This document shows positions 11,858 to 25,200 of a stretch of DNA of 64,000 bases, one piece after another. Where the stretch lies: the NCBI GenBank assembly GCA_032718565.1, contig JAVGVS010000834.1:18166-82165 (forward strand). Reading direction: 5' to 3'. The DNA comes from Distichodus sexfasciatus. Taxonomy: Eukaryota > Chordata > Actinopteri > Characiformes > Distichodontidae. The notes below the pieces were generated by a model. It worked only from the letters and a program-made list of their open reading frames with translations, searched no databases and was not told where the DNA came from. Position 1 is the first letter of the stretch. Each line of letters opens with the position of its first letter. A program made the position numbers and the translations under genes.

Positions 11858-11886
11858 TCACTCCTGGTCACCATCTGAATTGTTTC
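11858..11886 (-). CDS. aatk: aatk coding exon 14 (C-terminus)
   Basis: After acceptor TTCACATAG the frame reads NNSDGDQE and stops at 11860-11858. A second AG 12 bases downstream (exon from 11874) also keeps frame and would drop four residues. The human tail differs here, so this exon rests on splice signals and phase rather than homology. Confidence 0.65.
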
Positions 11887-14800
11887 CTATGTGAAGAAGA
11901 ATGTCATCAGAAAGTGGGTTTTGACAGAACTTGTGTAGGGTTGTAGTACATTTTGTGTATATTATTAATACATTGCCAACTGATAGAGGATGGTACAAAC
12001 CTCCCGTGGAGCCCATATCTGAATCAGAAACTTGTGTAATGGAAAATCGGGAGACGCTGAAACGGGAAAACTGGGGTGCTGGTTTCTCCTCAGGAGATTT
12101 GACTGGGGAGTTTGGTGGTGTGCTGATTCCATCAGAATCAGGTTCTAATGGTGACGGACTGGGCAATAATGGGAAGTCGCCCTCCCACTCAAAGGGCTCA
12201 CCTGTTGATGAACAGAGTTTGTTATTATTAGTGATAATACTGCTAATATTAGTTATGATAAACCATCCATTCACTTACTTTGTTCAGAAACAGGCCCATC
12301 TGATGAATTCCCCTCAGACGTCCTGACCCTGATTTGTGGATACTCGCCCCCTGCATCCAGTCCACCGCTGGGTTCTGTCCCTGGAGGGAAAGTGTATTCT
12401 GACAGTTCCCCTGTAGGACTCTCCTAGAATACGACAGTGACGGTGAATCTCAAGAAAAGCATTTAACATAATCATATGTGCATGCATTCCACAACCTAAT
12501 GACATTACCAGACTCGTGAAAACTGACCTGGTCAAATAAGAACACTGTGACGTCATCGAAGAAGGAAACCGCTTTCTTCTTGTGTTCCAACTCATCACAG
12601 AATGACTGTGTAAGGAGGGAGGGCATTTTGAGGAGACTGCGCAGATGCCTGGTGCTACTCCGTTCACTGACCACCACTGGCACAGTGGTAAACTCCTCTT
12701 CGCTTTCCTCACTCTGCTCTTGCACGTTGTAGCTGCGCAGCTCTTCATCAGACTCGTCGCTGTCATCTGAATCTTCCTCGTCCACTTCATCATTTCCCAG
12801 GGGTGCTGGTATGTCCAGGTCCTCCGGTAGGGCAGGGAGAATGTTGTCAAGAGAACTGTCTCGCTTCACTTTTAAGAGTGCCTGATCTATGCTGTCATTA
12901 TCTGCTCCCTCCTCTTTTTCCTCTGCTCCTTCGAGGTCTTCTTTATCATCCCCTTCCACCTGACAATGTGTATCATCTTCCCCATTCTCACAGTCCTGGA
13001 CTTCAGTTTCTTTCATAATCTCCCCGCTTAGCTCCACTATAGTGGAGTCTGAACCAAGGGAGTCTGCAGATGAGAAGCTCCTGGTTGAGCCATTAGCTTG
13101 GTCATCCATAGCTGTGGCTTCCTGGGTTGTGGATGAGCCATCAGAAGCTGTGCTTGAACAGCACTCTGATGCTGGCTCTTCTCCAGAGTGCTCAGATTCC
13201 AGCCCAAGGCCATCATCTGGTGCAGACTCCTTTGTCAAGCATCCCCCCATCTCTGGAGGAAAAGGTGACAACATGGTGATCACGGGAGTAGACTTATAAA
13301 ACGAACCTACATCAGACTCGATGTTCCTTCTGTCAAGACACAGTTGTTTGGCACTGAGCAGAGTATCACCTTCAGTCTCTCGGCGCCTTGCAAAATGATA
13401 CCCCTCCTCTGCCTGACTCGCCGGGCAGCCTCCTGCTCTCCCTGCCATTTTGAGAGCCTCCTCTTTTGCCGATTTAAGTCCGAAGACGTCATCCTCCACT
13501 TGGTTATCAAAGAAGGTACTCCCTCCCTCTCCAGGACTCTTGTCATTCTCTGCATCATAGTCTGAAAAATAGGCAGAGTCTCTGTACTGGTTCCGGTCTA
13601 CCAGACTGGTCAACTGCATGGTACTGTTACTGGTTGGATTCAGGACAACAGTATCAGCATCTTCTTCGAGTTCCATCTGTAAGAGCATTTCACATTCTGA
13701 CTCTACACTTGTACTGAGGACTGGCATCGCCTCCACATCCTTCATAATCAACTCGGGAGATTCATTGTTCTCAGTATCATATCCACTGTCCAACGATTTG
13801 GGGTGAATAAACACATTATAATCATCTGGACTGAAAGCCTCACAGGGGCTGCTACTGGACGCAATGTCAATAACGTCGCCAGGATCTCGTCTTCGCACAT
13901 CTCTATGCAAGGGTCTGTGTGCATGCTTAACGTCACCCATTTCCGCGTAATCCAGAGGTGAGTCTGAAAACACCCCAGAGGTTATGTCAGTGATGTCCTC
14001 ATCATTGCAGTCACCGATATCTACCAGGCTGATGGCGGAGCAGCCAGGCTCCACCCAGGAGTCTGCTGCGTGATTGTACTCAGACAGAGCCTCAGGACAT
14101 GGGATTTTCTTCCTGCAGAGCGCTATAGGACCATCTGAATGCAGTTTTATGTCTTGTGCAGGGGTTGTGCTTATGTCAATGAACTGTTCTTCCTCAATCT
14201 GTGCTGTCTCTGCTGGAAGAGAGGGTGAATTCTTAGCGATGTAACTGGGACCTATCGGGAGCTGTATCGTATTCTCTCTGATATGCAAATGAGGAGTGTT
14301 CTTCTGGGCTGGATGAATAATCTGGTGTTTTTCTGGGGCTGAATGTAATTTGGCAGACAACTCAACCTCTTTCCCTCCCTCACTACATAAATGGATGTAG
14401 GAATCTGTATATGGATTGTTAATAGTTGTGGAGTTGCTGCCTGAGGCCTCCATATGTGAGTTTGTTTTGAAAGTGTGGGATGCATTACTTGTGCAGTTGT
14501 CTGTTGCGGTTGTTCTTGGATTTGTCGGCTGAATGTGGGAAGAAGGTGTGGTGTGGCGTAAATCAAGATATGTATCATGAAAGCCCCTGGAATGCCTGCC
14601 ATCAAAGTTCAAACTGTTATTATTGGCCGACTGGTTTGAGGTCCAATTAGTTGTTTCACTCTCTGTAAACAGATTGTCGTCATCTCCTGGATTAGCAGCA
14701 CCCACAAGAAGACCATCTTCAGAAGCAACATCAATATTCATTGGGTGGGCCCTGGGCATTTTCTTCTGCAGACTGCCCAACATGTCATAATAAGTGTCGT

Positions 14801-17800
14801 TAGCTAAAGCTTCTGTTCGATGGTTGGCCTCGAGGTAGGGGTCGCAGTGTCCCAAACTGGGGCTGCTCAATGAAACGGACACACCATGTAAGGACTCCTG
14901 ACCCCCTGTATGGTTGAGACTGATAGACCCCAAAGACGATTCTGATTGTTGCTCACTTCTTAAACTAGCCCCCAGTTCTACTGAAAGCGACTGTTCACAG
15001 TGCGGTTTGTCTCTTTCCTTGGGTGAGAGGTAAACATGCGATTGTTGTACTGGTTCTGAGGGACTCAGATTTCCTCTCTGAAGTGGTTCCAAGTTAAGGG
15101 CAATATCTGGGCTAACATCTGAATCGAAGGTGCTGCTTTTGGGGTCTTTAACTGCTGACCAGTAAAGATTGGTCTGAGCCTCTGTGGGACTCTTAATGTC
15201 ACTCATGGAGAAACTATTTTGGCTGGCCTCGACTCCAGGGCTGTAGTCAAGACCACTGTCCTCCAGGTTGATACTGCACTCTACAGGTTCTTCAATACGA
15301 ATGTAGTACTCACTGCCCACTGACGGACTGTGGGCACTCAGCACTGGCACCACCCCTGGGTGATCAGATTCATAATATGATGGGGAAACTCCCAAAGAGA
15401 GCCCCTCCCCTTTGCAGCTTCCTGCACTACTGCTGATAGGATAGTAGACATCCTGATAATGTGGGTTGCTTCTTCCTAAAGGCCCACTCGCAGACGAGGA
15501 GCAATAAGGCTGTTCAGCTCGGGCCTGCTCCCACTTGTATTCAAAGTTGAGTCCATGGCTAGTCTCAGTGACCGTCAGGATATCGTCACCATTCTCGGAC
15601 TGGAAGCTGTCAGCGGTGGAGAACTGCTCTAAGAGTGGGAAGGAGGACGTGGACGAGGCAGCCTCTGGCACTTCTGGACTTCTTTGGGAGCTGCTGGAGC
15701 CTAAACTGGGCTTGAGGGAGTTCCAGCGTTTCTCAAAGTCTTCCTCTGCCTCGCTAGTGCCTTTAGCACACAGGTAGTTCAGTAGCAGATGGACTTCCTC
15801 TGCCACGGGTCTCTGTTCTGACTGCAACCAGCAGAACTGCATCACCTCGTACCTGATCATACATATGTGAGAGCATAACTGAAATGCAGATTTAAGATAC
15901 AGGTTGAATATAAAGTGTATTTACAGTAGCTAACACAAAAAACAGAACCCCAGACAGAGCCAAGGTCATCTGGACAGATGCCCAGATGTGCTTTATGTAA
16001 TGAATTTGCATAAGGATATCCCGTACTCTATGTTGCATTACCTTCACAGAGAACAGTTAGTCATTGTTTGCCATATGCCAGAAGATACGCGGGACTGCGC
16101 TTGATTAAATGAAAGATGGCCTGAGGCACCTGAATTAATGACCGCAAAGTTCCAGGAAAGGGTAAATGTATGATTGATGGGCCGTTATAAGAGGGAAATT
16201 AATGACTGGCCATGCTGGACCTGCGCAGTATTGATTTGTTGGCCATGCCAAAGAGAAAATGAAATGACCATGGAAAGAACCTGTGATAGAAAATGCACTG
16301 AGAGTGTTGCCTGTTTTTATTTCATGGATAATTGATGGCTGCTTGATGTGCCCGTGGTAAGAGGCATCGATTGGTTGGTATGTGGTGAAGGTAGAGTAAT
16401 GATTGGGCAGTATGTGGAATATGGGAGGTCACACAACAGTAGTGCTGAATGTAACTAAGGAGATGATGGTGTATTTATATCATGACACACATTTTATGCT
16501 ACCACAGCCTAAATGTCAGGTCAAGATTAAACTGAAAAAATATTTAACTATATATCAAAAATATATAACTGCTTCTTTCAAATGAAGCTCTAAAAATCAA
16601 CATTGGCAATGTATGTGGTGTACAAAAGTTGACACGGGGTATATGAATGCTGTATGAGATGACTCACCAGCGTTCAGACAGGGGCACTTTCAACAAAGGC
16701 TTTGGCAGTTTGAGTTGCTGTTCTTTCACGGCGTACGTCAGCACCTGCCTGTCGGTGTAGTGTCTATATGGCTGGTTCCCCAGCTCAAACAGCTCCCAGA
16801 TTGTCACGCCCAGTGACCTAGAGAGTCAGAAAAAGACTGTTCTAGAAAGTTTTCAGCTATATGCCACTATAGTGTTCAAGTCCTGCCTCGAGGTCTGTCA
16901 TACCAGACGTTGCTGGCTTTAGTCTGGTCCACCACTAGTAGATTGCCATGAACTTCATCGATGAGCTCTGGGGCGATCCAGCGAAGAGGCACCCAAATCT
17001 GATCTGCGGTAACGTAGTAGTCGTCCTAGCAGACAAAGGCAACATTGTGACTCTATATTGAATTGGATACTGAAGATGCAACAGATCTGCTTAACGACCA
17101 TAAACAACACCAGCTCACCTTGTACCTGCTGTGAGAAAGGCCATAGTCTCCGATTTTCACCGTCATTTCCGAAGTAAGCAGACAGTTCCGTAGAGCCAGG
17201 TCACTGAGGCATTAAGAAAGGTGGGGGGTGACAATGTTCGTCATTCGTTGTAGTCGGTGTTAACAGTCAGTGTGTTGCAATAAATTAAAATACACACACA
17301 GTGCATCCCTTGACGGCTTACGCGGCGGTGAGGGATCCTGATGAACAAAGGGTTCACCCCCAGCAACAAAATCACTGATGCTGGAGTCTGTGAGAGGCAC
17401 TCAGGCAGCACCAGGATATTGTTGCAGGGAGAGACCGTGTAGACAGAACCCCTGGAACCCCTCAACTCCAACCAGGCAAAATGAGAGAAGGTGAAATACG
17501 GCTGCTTCTGTGTCCTCACCTGTGGATGTAATTATGTTTATGGAGGTACAGAAGGCCAGAAGCAATTTCACACGCCATTCGCTGGAGGATGAAAGGGTCC
17601 GGGGTGGCAGAGTCTGATGCGCGGCAGCTGCGGAGGTATCCTTTGATGTCGCCCTGGAAAAAGTCAAGAGCGTGCTTTAAAACACAAGTTCTCCAGGACT
17701 TTATGTGTACATTGAAAACGTTTTAAACGTATGTCAACGCTGCCAGCACTGAAATTAGGCATTTGACTGAACATACTTATAGTGACCAGCAGAGGGAGCC

Positions 17801-20800
17801 TGTGTATCCCTGAAAATGTAGAGAAGCTGAGCAGGGAATGCAGAACTGACAGTTGATTTATTCAGGCCACCTTGTAACCTTCATCCTAGTGGACAAGTCA
17901 TGTATTGTGTGAGTGTATGTGTGTGTGTGTGTGATGGAGAAAAGAGAGATGTACCAGAGGGCAGTATTCCATAATCAGCAGATAGGGTGTGACCTCTGTG
18001 CACTGGGCCAGGCATTGGAGGAGGGCAGGATGCTGGAGAGTGCTGCATCGCAAACACACACACACACACACACACACACGTCGTCAATGGCCCCCATTCA
18101 GCATTTTTAGGGAGAAATGTGTTCTTAAAGTCCACTTACACACTTGTTACAAAGATCTTGACGTTCACCATGTTTTTTACTTAAGATTTGTTCTTATGTA
18201 AGAACGGAATCTATAAAACTCACATTGGCTTACTGGGGTTTCTTCAAATCTACTATAATATTCTATTTAAATGCACACATCCATCATTATAAGAACAAAC
18301 TTGCGAACAATATAAGAACACATCTTGACAGACTTTTCTTAAGAACCAATTAAAGTAAAAACTTGAGGCCTTAAAATTCTGCATAACTGAGCACTATGAA
18401 AATATTCACAGAAAAAAGGAAATAATGACAAACAATCACAGATCCAGACCGGTAAGGTTGGGCCTCCTCCAGGAACTGCATCTGGTCCTGGACACTGGCG
18501 CTCGCCTTCAGCTCTTTCACAACCACCTGAGTGGTGCTGAGGCCAGCATTCACCTCTCCCAGCAAAACCTGATACACACACACACACACATTCAGCAACA
18601 ACTATGGGCATGTGCTGGCCATCCTGCAGGCTATTCAGCAGGCGTTCACAGAGCCTGCACGTAGTGTGGAATTTGCTCTTCTATTTCACCCAAGCAGTTC
18701 ACACATTCACGGAGACATGTCATGGCACAGTGACTTCGTATGAAATCATCAGCGAGTTACACGCACACATTCCACTGGCCTTGCATCAGCCTTCGGCCCT
18801 ATCGCAAGAAGCCAGAAGCCAGTTCGGAGTCCGTTTCAACGGCTCACCTTGCCAAACCAGTCATGGCCGATCTCTTTTAGGTAAAGCAGGCTGTGGCGTC
18901 CAAGATCTGCTGACTTCAGGAGCTGAACTGGGGATAGAAAGAGAGAAGCAAGAAGGAAGAAATTGAGAAACTGATCACCAATGAACGAGGAGTCAACACT
19001 TAGGTAGCTTTAAGGCTACCTAAAAAAGTGCTGTATCCATCCAAGACCATCGTTCAACCAGTTCTAAATCTTCGTAATTTTAAACCTTAAAAGTCTCATC
19101 ATGCTTTAAACTACAGTCTGAAATCGCGAACCTCAGAACAAACCTCCATCACGAATATTTCCCCCTGAACTGCTCCCTTCAGCTTATCTTCGCACTTCAG
19201 CCAAAGAGTTGCAGCGTGGATCAACCTACCATAACGCCAAATATGAAACGAAGAGCCGCCGTCCTTGCAGTGCGGCATGCCGCCGGACACGTCTTTGCGT
19301 AGAAAAACGGAACGGCATTTCTGACCCACGCCAAGCTGCCCAATCGCCCGCTCCCCAGTGCCTTAACCCCCGTGCCCTCGCGCAGCTGCGAAAGCAAGCC
19401 TTCCACTCCTCCTTCCCCGCAGACAAGGGCATCCCGACGCACTGCCGCATGCTGTTCCGAAACATTCCCAGAACTCCCACGGCCGCAACTATACGGTTCT
19501 CTGGGAGCCGGAGTGCATTTCGGCACCGCTTTCTCGTCTTAAAAAAAGCTCCGGTTGCGAGGTCACCGCTCCGGACGTCTGCTCTCTTCGACCAACTTGC
19601 GTCTGACTGCTTGTGCCGCCTCGCAGCCGCCGGTAGTGACATAAGAAGCGTATAATGGCCGTTTTTTTTTTTTGTTTTTTTTTTTACTGTGCAGTCTCTG
19701 TCCCTGTCCCTGTCTCCCAACAGAGCTGAGGGGGCTGGGATAAACAAACAGAGCTCTGTGAGCGCCAGAAAGGCCTCTGTCAAACGCACAAACCCCCCTC
19801 AAACACACACCCATATTTCTGAGATGTGTGCACTATTCTCCAGTCCCCTCTCACAGTCTCCTCCCTGTATTATTCCAGTTAAACTGCTCCCCCCCCATCC
19901 ACCACCTCCTCCTCCTCCTCCTTTTTGCCCCCACCCTGCAGTACTAGAGGTCACTCATTCCAGCCGCTCACGCTACTTGGACAACTAAATTGCAGCCTTT
20001 GTGCGATGTGCACCAGCGCCTGGTACCCTGGTACCAGCTTGGACACAAGACCCATTCTCCGCTCCTCAGAGCCTGAATTGTCGTTCTGCCTCCCCATCCC
20101 CCCTACTCTCTTCACCCAGCCGGACACAACTGTCCCTTCTTTTTCTTTCTGACTCTGGGCTTCAACCGGCTCGTTTATTTCATTCCTGAGGAATCTGGGA
20201 GTCGCACATTCCCACCCCACTCCTGGCATTCCCAGTGCAGGCTGGTGCCGGAACGGGTCACATCGAAACTGCTTTAGGGCACAGTGGACCAAGAGAAAGA
20301 GTGTGAGAGAGAGAAAGAGGCAACGGCGGCCTTCCAACACATGTAGAGACCCAGACACACTCTCAGACCCAGACACCCCAAATTAGACATGGCCAGAAAG
20401 AGGCTTTTAACTTAATCTCGCAAACAGAGTTAAAATGTTAAAATGTGTAAATGTGCCAGTGTCGTTGGCGACTGATTTAAGAAGTAAAAGCGAAGCTGTC
20501 TGCATTCCGCAGAACTGCCGCACAGCCAGACTGGCATAAGTAGAAGCTTTCTTACAACTGCAAATGTTTATTCCACGTTCTCCGTGGGGGTCGGGGAGTT
20601 CAATAAAGGAATACTTTCATTTTAGCAGTCGTTCTCCTCAAGTTAGTTCCTAATTACAGATGGCTCTGATCCAATATGTGGATCGCATATCGGTCCGATA
20701 ACGACTCAAACAGCTGGATCGGGTATCGGTGGGATTGGGCCGATCAGTAAATGTGCGTACGTACAGTCGTTTATGCATGAGAAGTGTGACTGTGGTAAAG

Positions 20801-22251
20801 CTGGTTTATTGTTCAATATTCACACTAATTCCTACATATTGATATGACAATGAGCAGAACAAGCAACACAACACACTACAAGCCCAAAAACACGTCACAC
20901 CATTATACTGTTTAATTTCCTTAACAACACCAGCTCTCACTCACAATCTCTGTGTTCCTGATGCTTTTAGCGCCGCAGGATTAGGGAGCGTCACTAAATT
21001 ACACAACTGTGTTTAAATGAATAATTTTTAGACTAATTTTTAATTTTAATATTAAATAATTTAGCATATAAAGTAAATATGGATGTGTAATTATTACATT
21101 GTTTTAGTTTGAAAAACTATTTAAATCATGTATGTCCTTAAGCAGAACAGAATAATCTCAGTTACGTATTCATACATTTTTTAAAACATTATTTTCTGTT
21201 TAAAAAAAGATTTGTATCTGTATTGGCAGATATCCAAATTTACAATATCGGTATCAGACAATTAAAAATGCTCTTTTTGCAACAAAACACCTTAAAAAAC
21301 TTTTTTTTTTGAAAAGCTGACACAAAATCTGGGATTTTAGGCAACAATCTCAAAAGGGCAGTGAAATCCTGGAGGAACTGGTGAAATATAACAGCTTCTG
21401 TGACTGTGTGCTGCCAAATATTACATGCTTTTAATTGGGAATTGATGTGAATTTGATGTGCCAAATAAAATGAAAAATCAAGTTAAAGGCCAAAAAGAGC
21501 GGATGTTTGTGCACCATCTGGGGTCTATCTCAAGTTTTCATTTGACCCGTGGCTTGTTGGGGTCTCTCTCTTACAGCAGCGGGGTTTAACACGTCGCTCC
21601 TCACTCAGGCCATTCATTAGTAAAGCAGCAGGAACAGGAGCAAGTCCGAGGTGAGCACCAGATATAACCAACGGATTTCTGCTAAAAATGAAGCAGCAAA
21701 ATGTAATAACTGGGGAACAATTTTGAACAGAAGAAATGATGCTGTAAATGTTTTTGAAAGATGAATTTTTATGCACTTTTAAAAGCCCAAAGTCAGCCTC
21801 ACCCAGGCCGGCACTGCAGAGTCTCCCTCTCTCTCTGGAGGAATTGAAGTGGGATCTTTCCCCAAACCCAGCCCTCTGTCTAATGAGAGACCGGGCTCTA
21901 GCGCCTCTCCCCCTCCTCGCCCCGCAACACCTGGACCAATCACACGGCCGTAACTACGGGCGACCGAAGGGAAGAACGCCATTGGCTAGTCCGGCCGGCG
22001 CGTCTTGGCCAATCCTGGTTTGCGCTGCTGTTCGGGTTCCTCCCCAAGGCCCAATCCTCACGCTCGGTACAGACAGGGTGCATGAGTCACAGAGCTTCAT
22101 GAACACACACACACACACACACACACACATGCACACACACACTAGAGCTTCCACTAAAACACACTCCTTCAGTCTGCCCTTTATCCTTTAATGCACAATG
22201 ACAAGAAATGACACAAAAACTGAAAATAAATGCGCTTATACACCTGTTTAT

Positions 22252-22288
<37 letters not shown>

Positions 22289-25200
22289 CGAGATCTCAGA
22301 CAACGCCTCAGTCTGCCCTTCATCTCTTAATGCATAGCAACAAGACATTTAAATAAAAAATAAATGAACACACACATCGATATAAACCAGAGCTGCTCCT
22401 TAAACGCAGTCCACTGACAACACACAACCAAACCACGCTGCACATCTCTTACTCTCTGCTGCAAACATTTTAGATCAATGTTGAAGAACAATGTTGCGGC
22501 AAATTTGTGGAAACACAAATATTTCTCCACACCCTATTTTTAGGGCCGCATGATATGGGAATTATAGACCGATGGCGATATCCGATATTTTTCATGCTTA
22601 TATCTGCAGATGCAGATAAACGAGGAAGGAGTTGAGTTTGTAAAGACATTTTACTCACCAAAGTTCCACGGTGCTTTCTGAATTTTGGCACAAAAATAAC
22701 GCCGTAACTCGGGCATTTCTAATGCGGTGCCAAGTCATTTAAGCGTAAAGGCAAATTCGAGCGAGGGCAGAGAACGTCAAGCGCACGAGCAGGCAGAGCG
22801 GAGCGTGTAAAGACGAGAGATTTTACGCAGGAACGTTCCACTGCATGGTCAGAATTTTGTCATAATAACTCTATACATTTCAAAACGGGAAGCGCGGGAC
22901 GTATAAAATCCCACCTCAGACATGCCTGGCACAAACGCTGCCTTTCTGGGGTACGATAAATAAGCAATCAAATATCGACTGGAAATTTTGGAAAAAAACG
23001 AAGTATCGGTCCGATGACTTTGTAAAAGAGCACGGCACGGATGCACGGCGATATCACTAGACAGCAATTATCGTCCGATTCCGTTATGATTCCCATGATA
23101 TTTCAGTCGTATCGGAATCGGCCGGTCACTGCTTTCTAGTGATATCATCGTGCATCCGTGCCATATTTTGCTTTTTCTATACTTATACAGACCTGGAAAT
23201 TATGACGGCGTATTAGGGCAATTGTATATTTAAAAAAAAATGAAACGGGGAGGGGGGGTAAAATTACGAGGAAAAAGTCAGAAATTCTGAGATTAATGTC
23301 ATATATTTGCATGAAAAAACTCAGAGATTCTCTGACACTGTAAAGTCATACATTTGCGACAATAAAGTCCGAATTTTCGAGATTAAAGACGTAAATTTAT
23401 GAGGAAAAAACTCGTAGATTCTCTGACATTGTAAAGTCATAAATTTGCGAGAAAGAAAACTCCGAAATCCTCTGAGATGTAAGTAGTAAATTTACGAGAG
23501 AAAAACTTGGATATTCTGAGTTTAAAGTGGTAAATACACGAGAAAAAACTCACAAATTTGCGAGAAAAAAAGTCAGATTCTCTGAGATTTTAAAGTCACA
23601 AAAAAGGAGGAAATCACGGAACCACAACGCCTGTGTGAAACTTCATCGATCGCTTTCACAATTTTATGCACATGAAAGCCACGGTGAAGAGGTGTACGGA
23701 CAGTTGGTGTTTCATGTCTTGTGTGTCACGGTAGATCACGTAAGCGTCCCGTGGCGAAGTTTCACACAGGCGTTGAATCTCTGACTTTTTCCTCGCAAAT
23801 TTCTGACTTTTTTCTCATAATTTTACCCCCCTCTCCAGCTCCGTTTTATTAATTTTTTTTATATACAATGGCCCTACTACGCCGTTGTGGGAAATGACCG
23901 AAATCTACACCAGATCTGCTGGGTAACACCGATAATTCTATGCTGCGTTATCTTTTAAAATGTACAGAGCTCACACTAAAGCACATCCACGCTCCAGCCT
24001 CCCATTCACTTTTTAATGCGTAACGACATAAAAAACAACATTTAAAAAATTGAAGGAAAAATGGATTTTAAGAACATCAAAAGTGTCCACACACCATCCA
24101 CTAAAACCAAGTCTAGGGAAGTGAAGGCTGTTTCATTCTGTCATCAATTATGAAGCGATTTCAAGTGAAAATCCTCAGCCATTTGCTTCACTTACTGACC
24201 CCAAGACAGCCGTGGCAGGAGACACAGAAATCTCTTCTCAACTTTCTTCTCCACTCTCCTGCTGTTTTTCTGATACACCGCTTCACGCCACCATCACATG
24301 CAACCGACAGAGATGTGTGTCCGCACCAGGCGGCCTGTTTGCTCTCTCTCTCTCTGGGTTCGTGGTGAAAACGCAAACAACGCCACCACTTTCTTACTTT
24401 TCAACCTCCATCCCAAGACACAGGACCTGTTCTTCAGCGGCCAATCAAAACTGGCTGTGTCAGAGCTGCATCGGGCCACGCGACTCCACTTCAGTTCACA
24501 TCTCTGACTCGCTATTGTCCACAGGACGAGTAAACTCACAATGGCTATGACAGTCTGAATGTTTAGAAACTCACATGCAACCAAAAATGACTTACACTGA
24601 GCTACGATGCTGTGTGCTGAACGCGTGGTGCTTTATTTTTCCTCGTACAATAAGACATCTCAGGTTTTGAGTCACTAGATTTGGGAGATAATTGGCAAAC
24701 TTGGCAAAAAAGTTTATTATGCAGAGACGTCGGCGGCTTAGTAAGTAAATAAACAATAAGGTTAGTGCAGGGGGAAACACTTCTTCATCCATTTGGTATC
24801 CGTCTGGATACAGAATAAAATTATTTGATAGAAAACTATGCATTTTTCTATATTAATTTTTTCCTTATTGATTACTCTCTAACATTATAAAATAAAAAGA
24901 AGTATTTTCTGATCAACTGGAAATGAAGAAATGCTAAAGTTTTGGGTAATTTTGAGTCGATTTAGACTTATTTTGGTAAAATGAGCAGCTTTTTGGTCTT
25001 TCTGGAAGAGAACTACATTTTTGTGCTTGACATGCCCAGCATAATGAGAGTCGCGAGCGCTAACGTACGTGTTTATATCGCGAGTAATGTAATTAATGTT
25101 TTTAGGCAATTATTTCAGTTTTTGTGCACAGAATTACTCAGGAAATAATTTCACATACAGAGGAATGAATATCAATGTTGGTAAGTTGAAAGTCTTGTGA

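Noticed and set aside
17119..17203. Loss of kinase activity because HRD reads HSD and DFG reads DYG
   Set aside because: These are family features of LMTK kinases, so they are not evidence of pseudogenisation.
19221..19814. Minus-strand ORFs up to 187 codons
   Set aside because: CpG-rich intronic sequence with low stop density; no homology recognised and no splice sites in phase with aatk exon 4.
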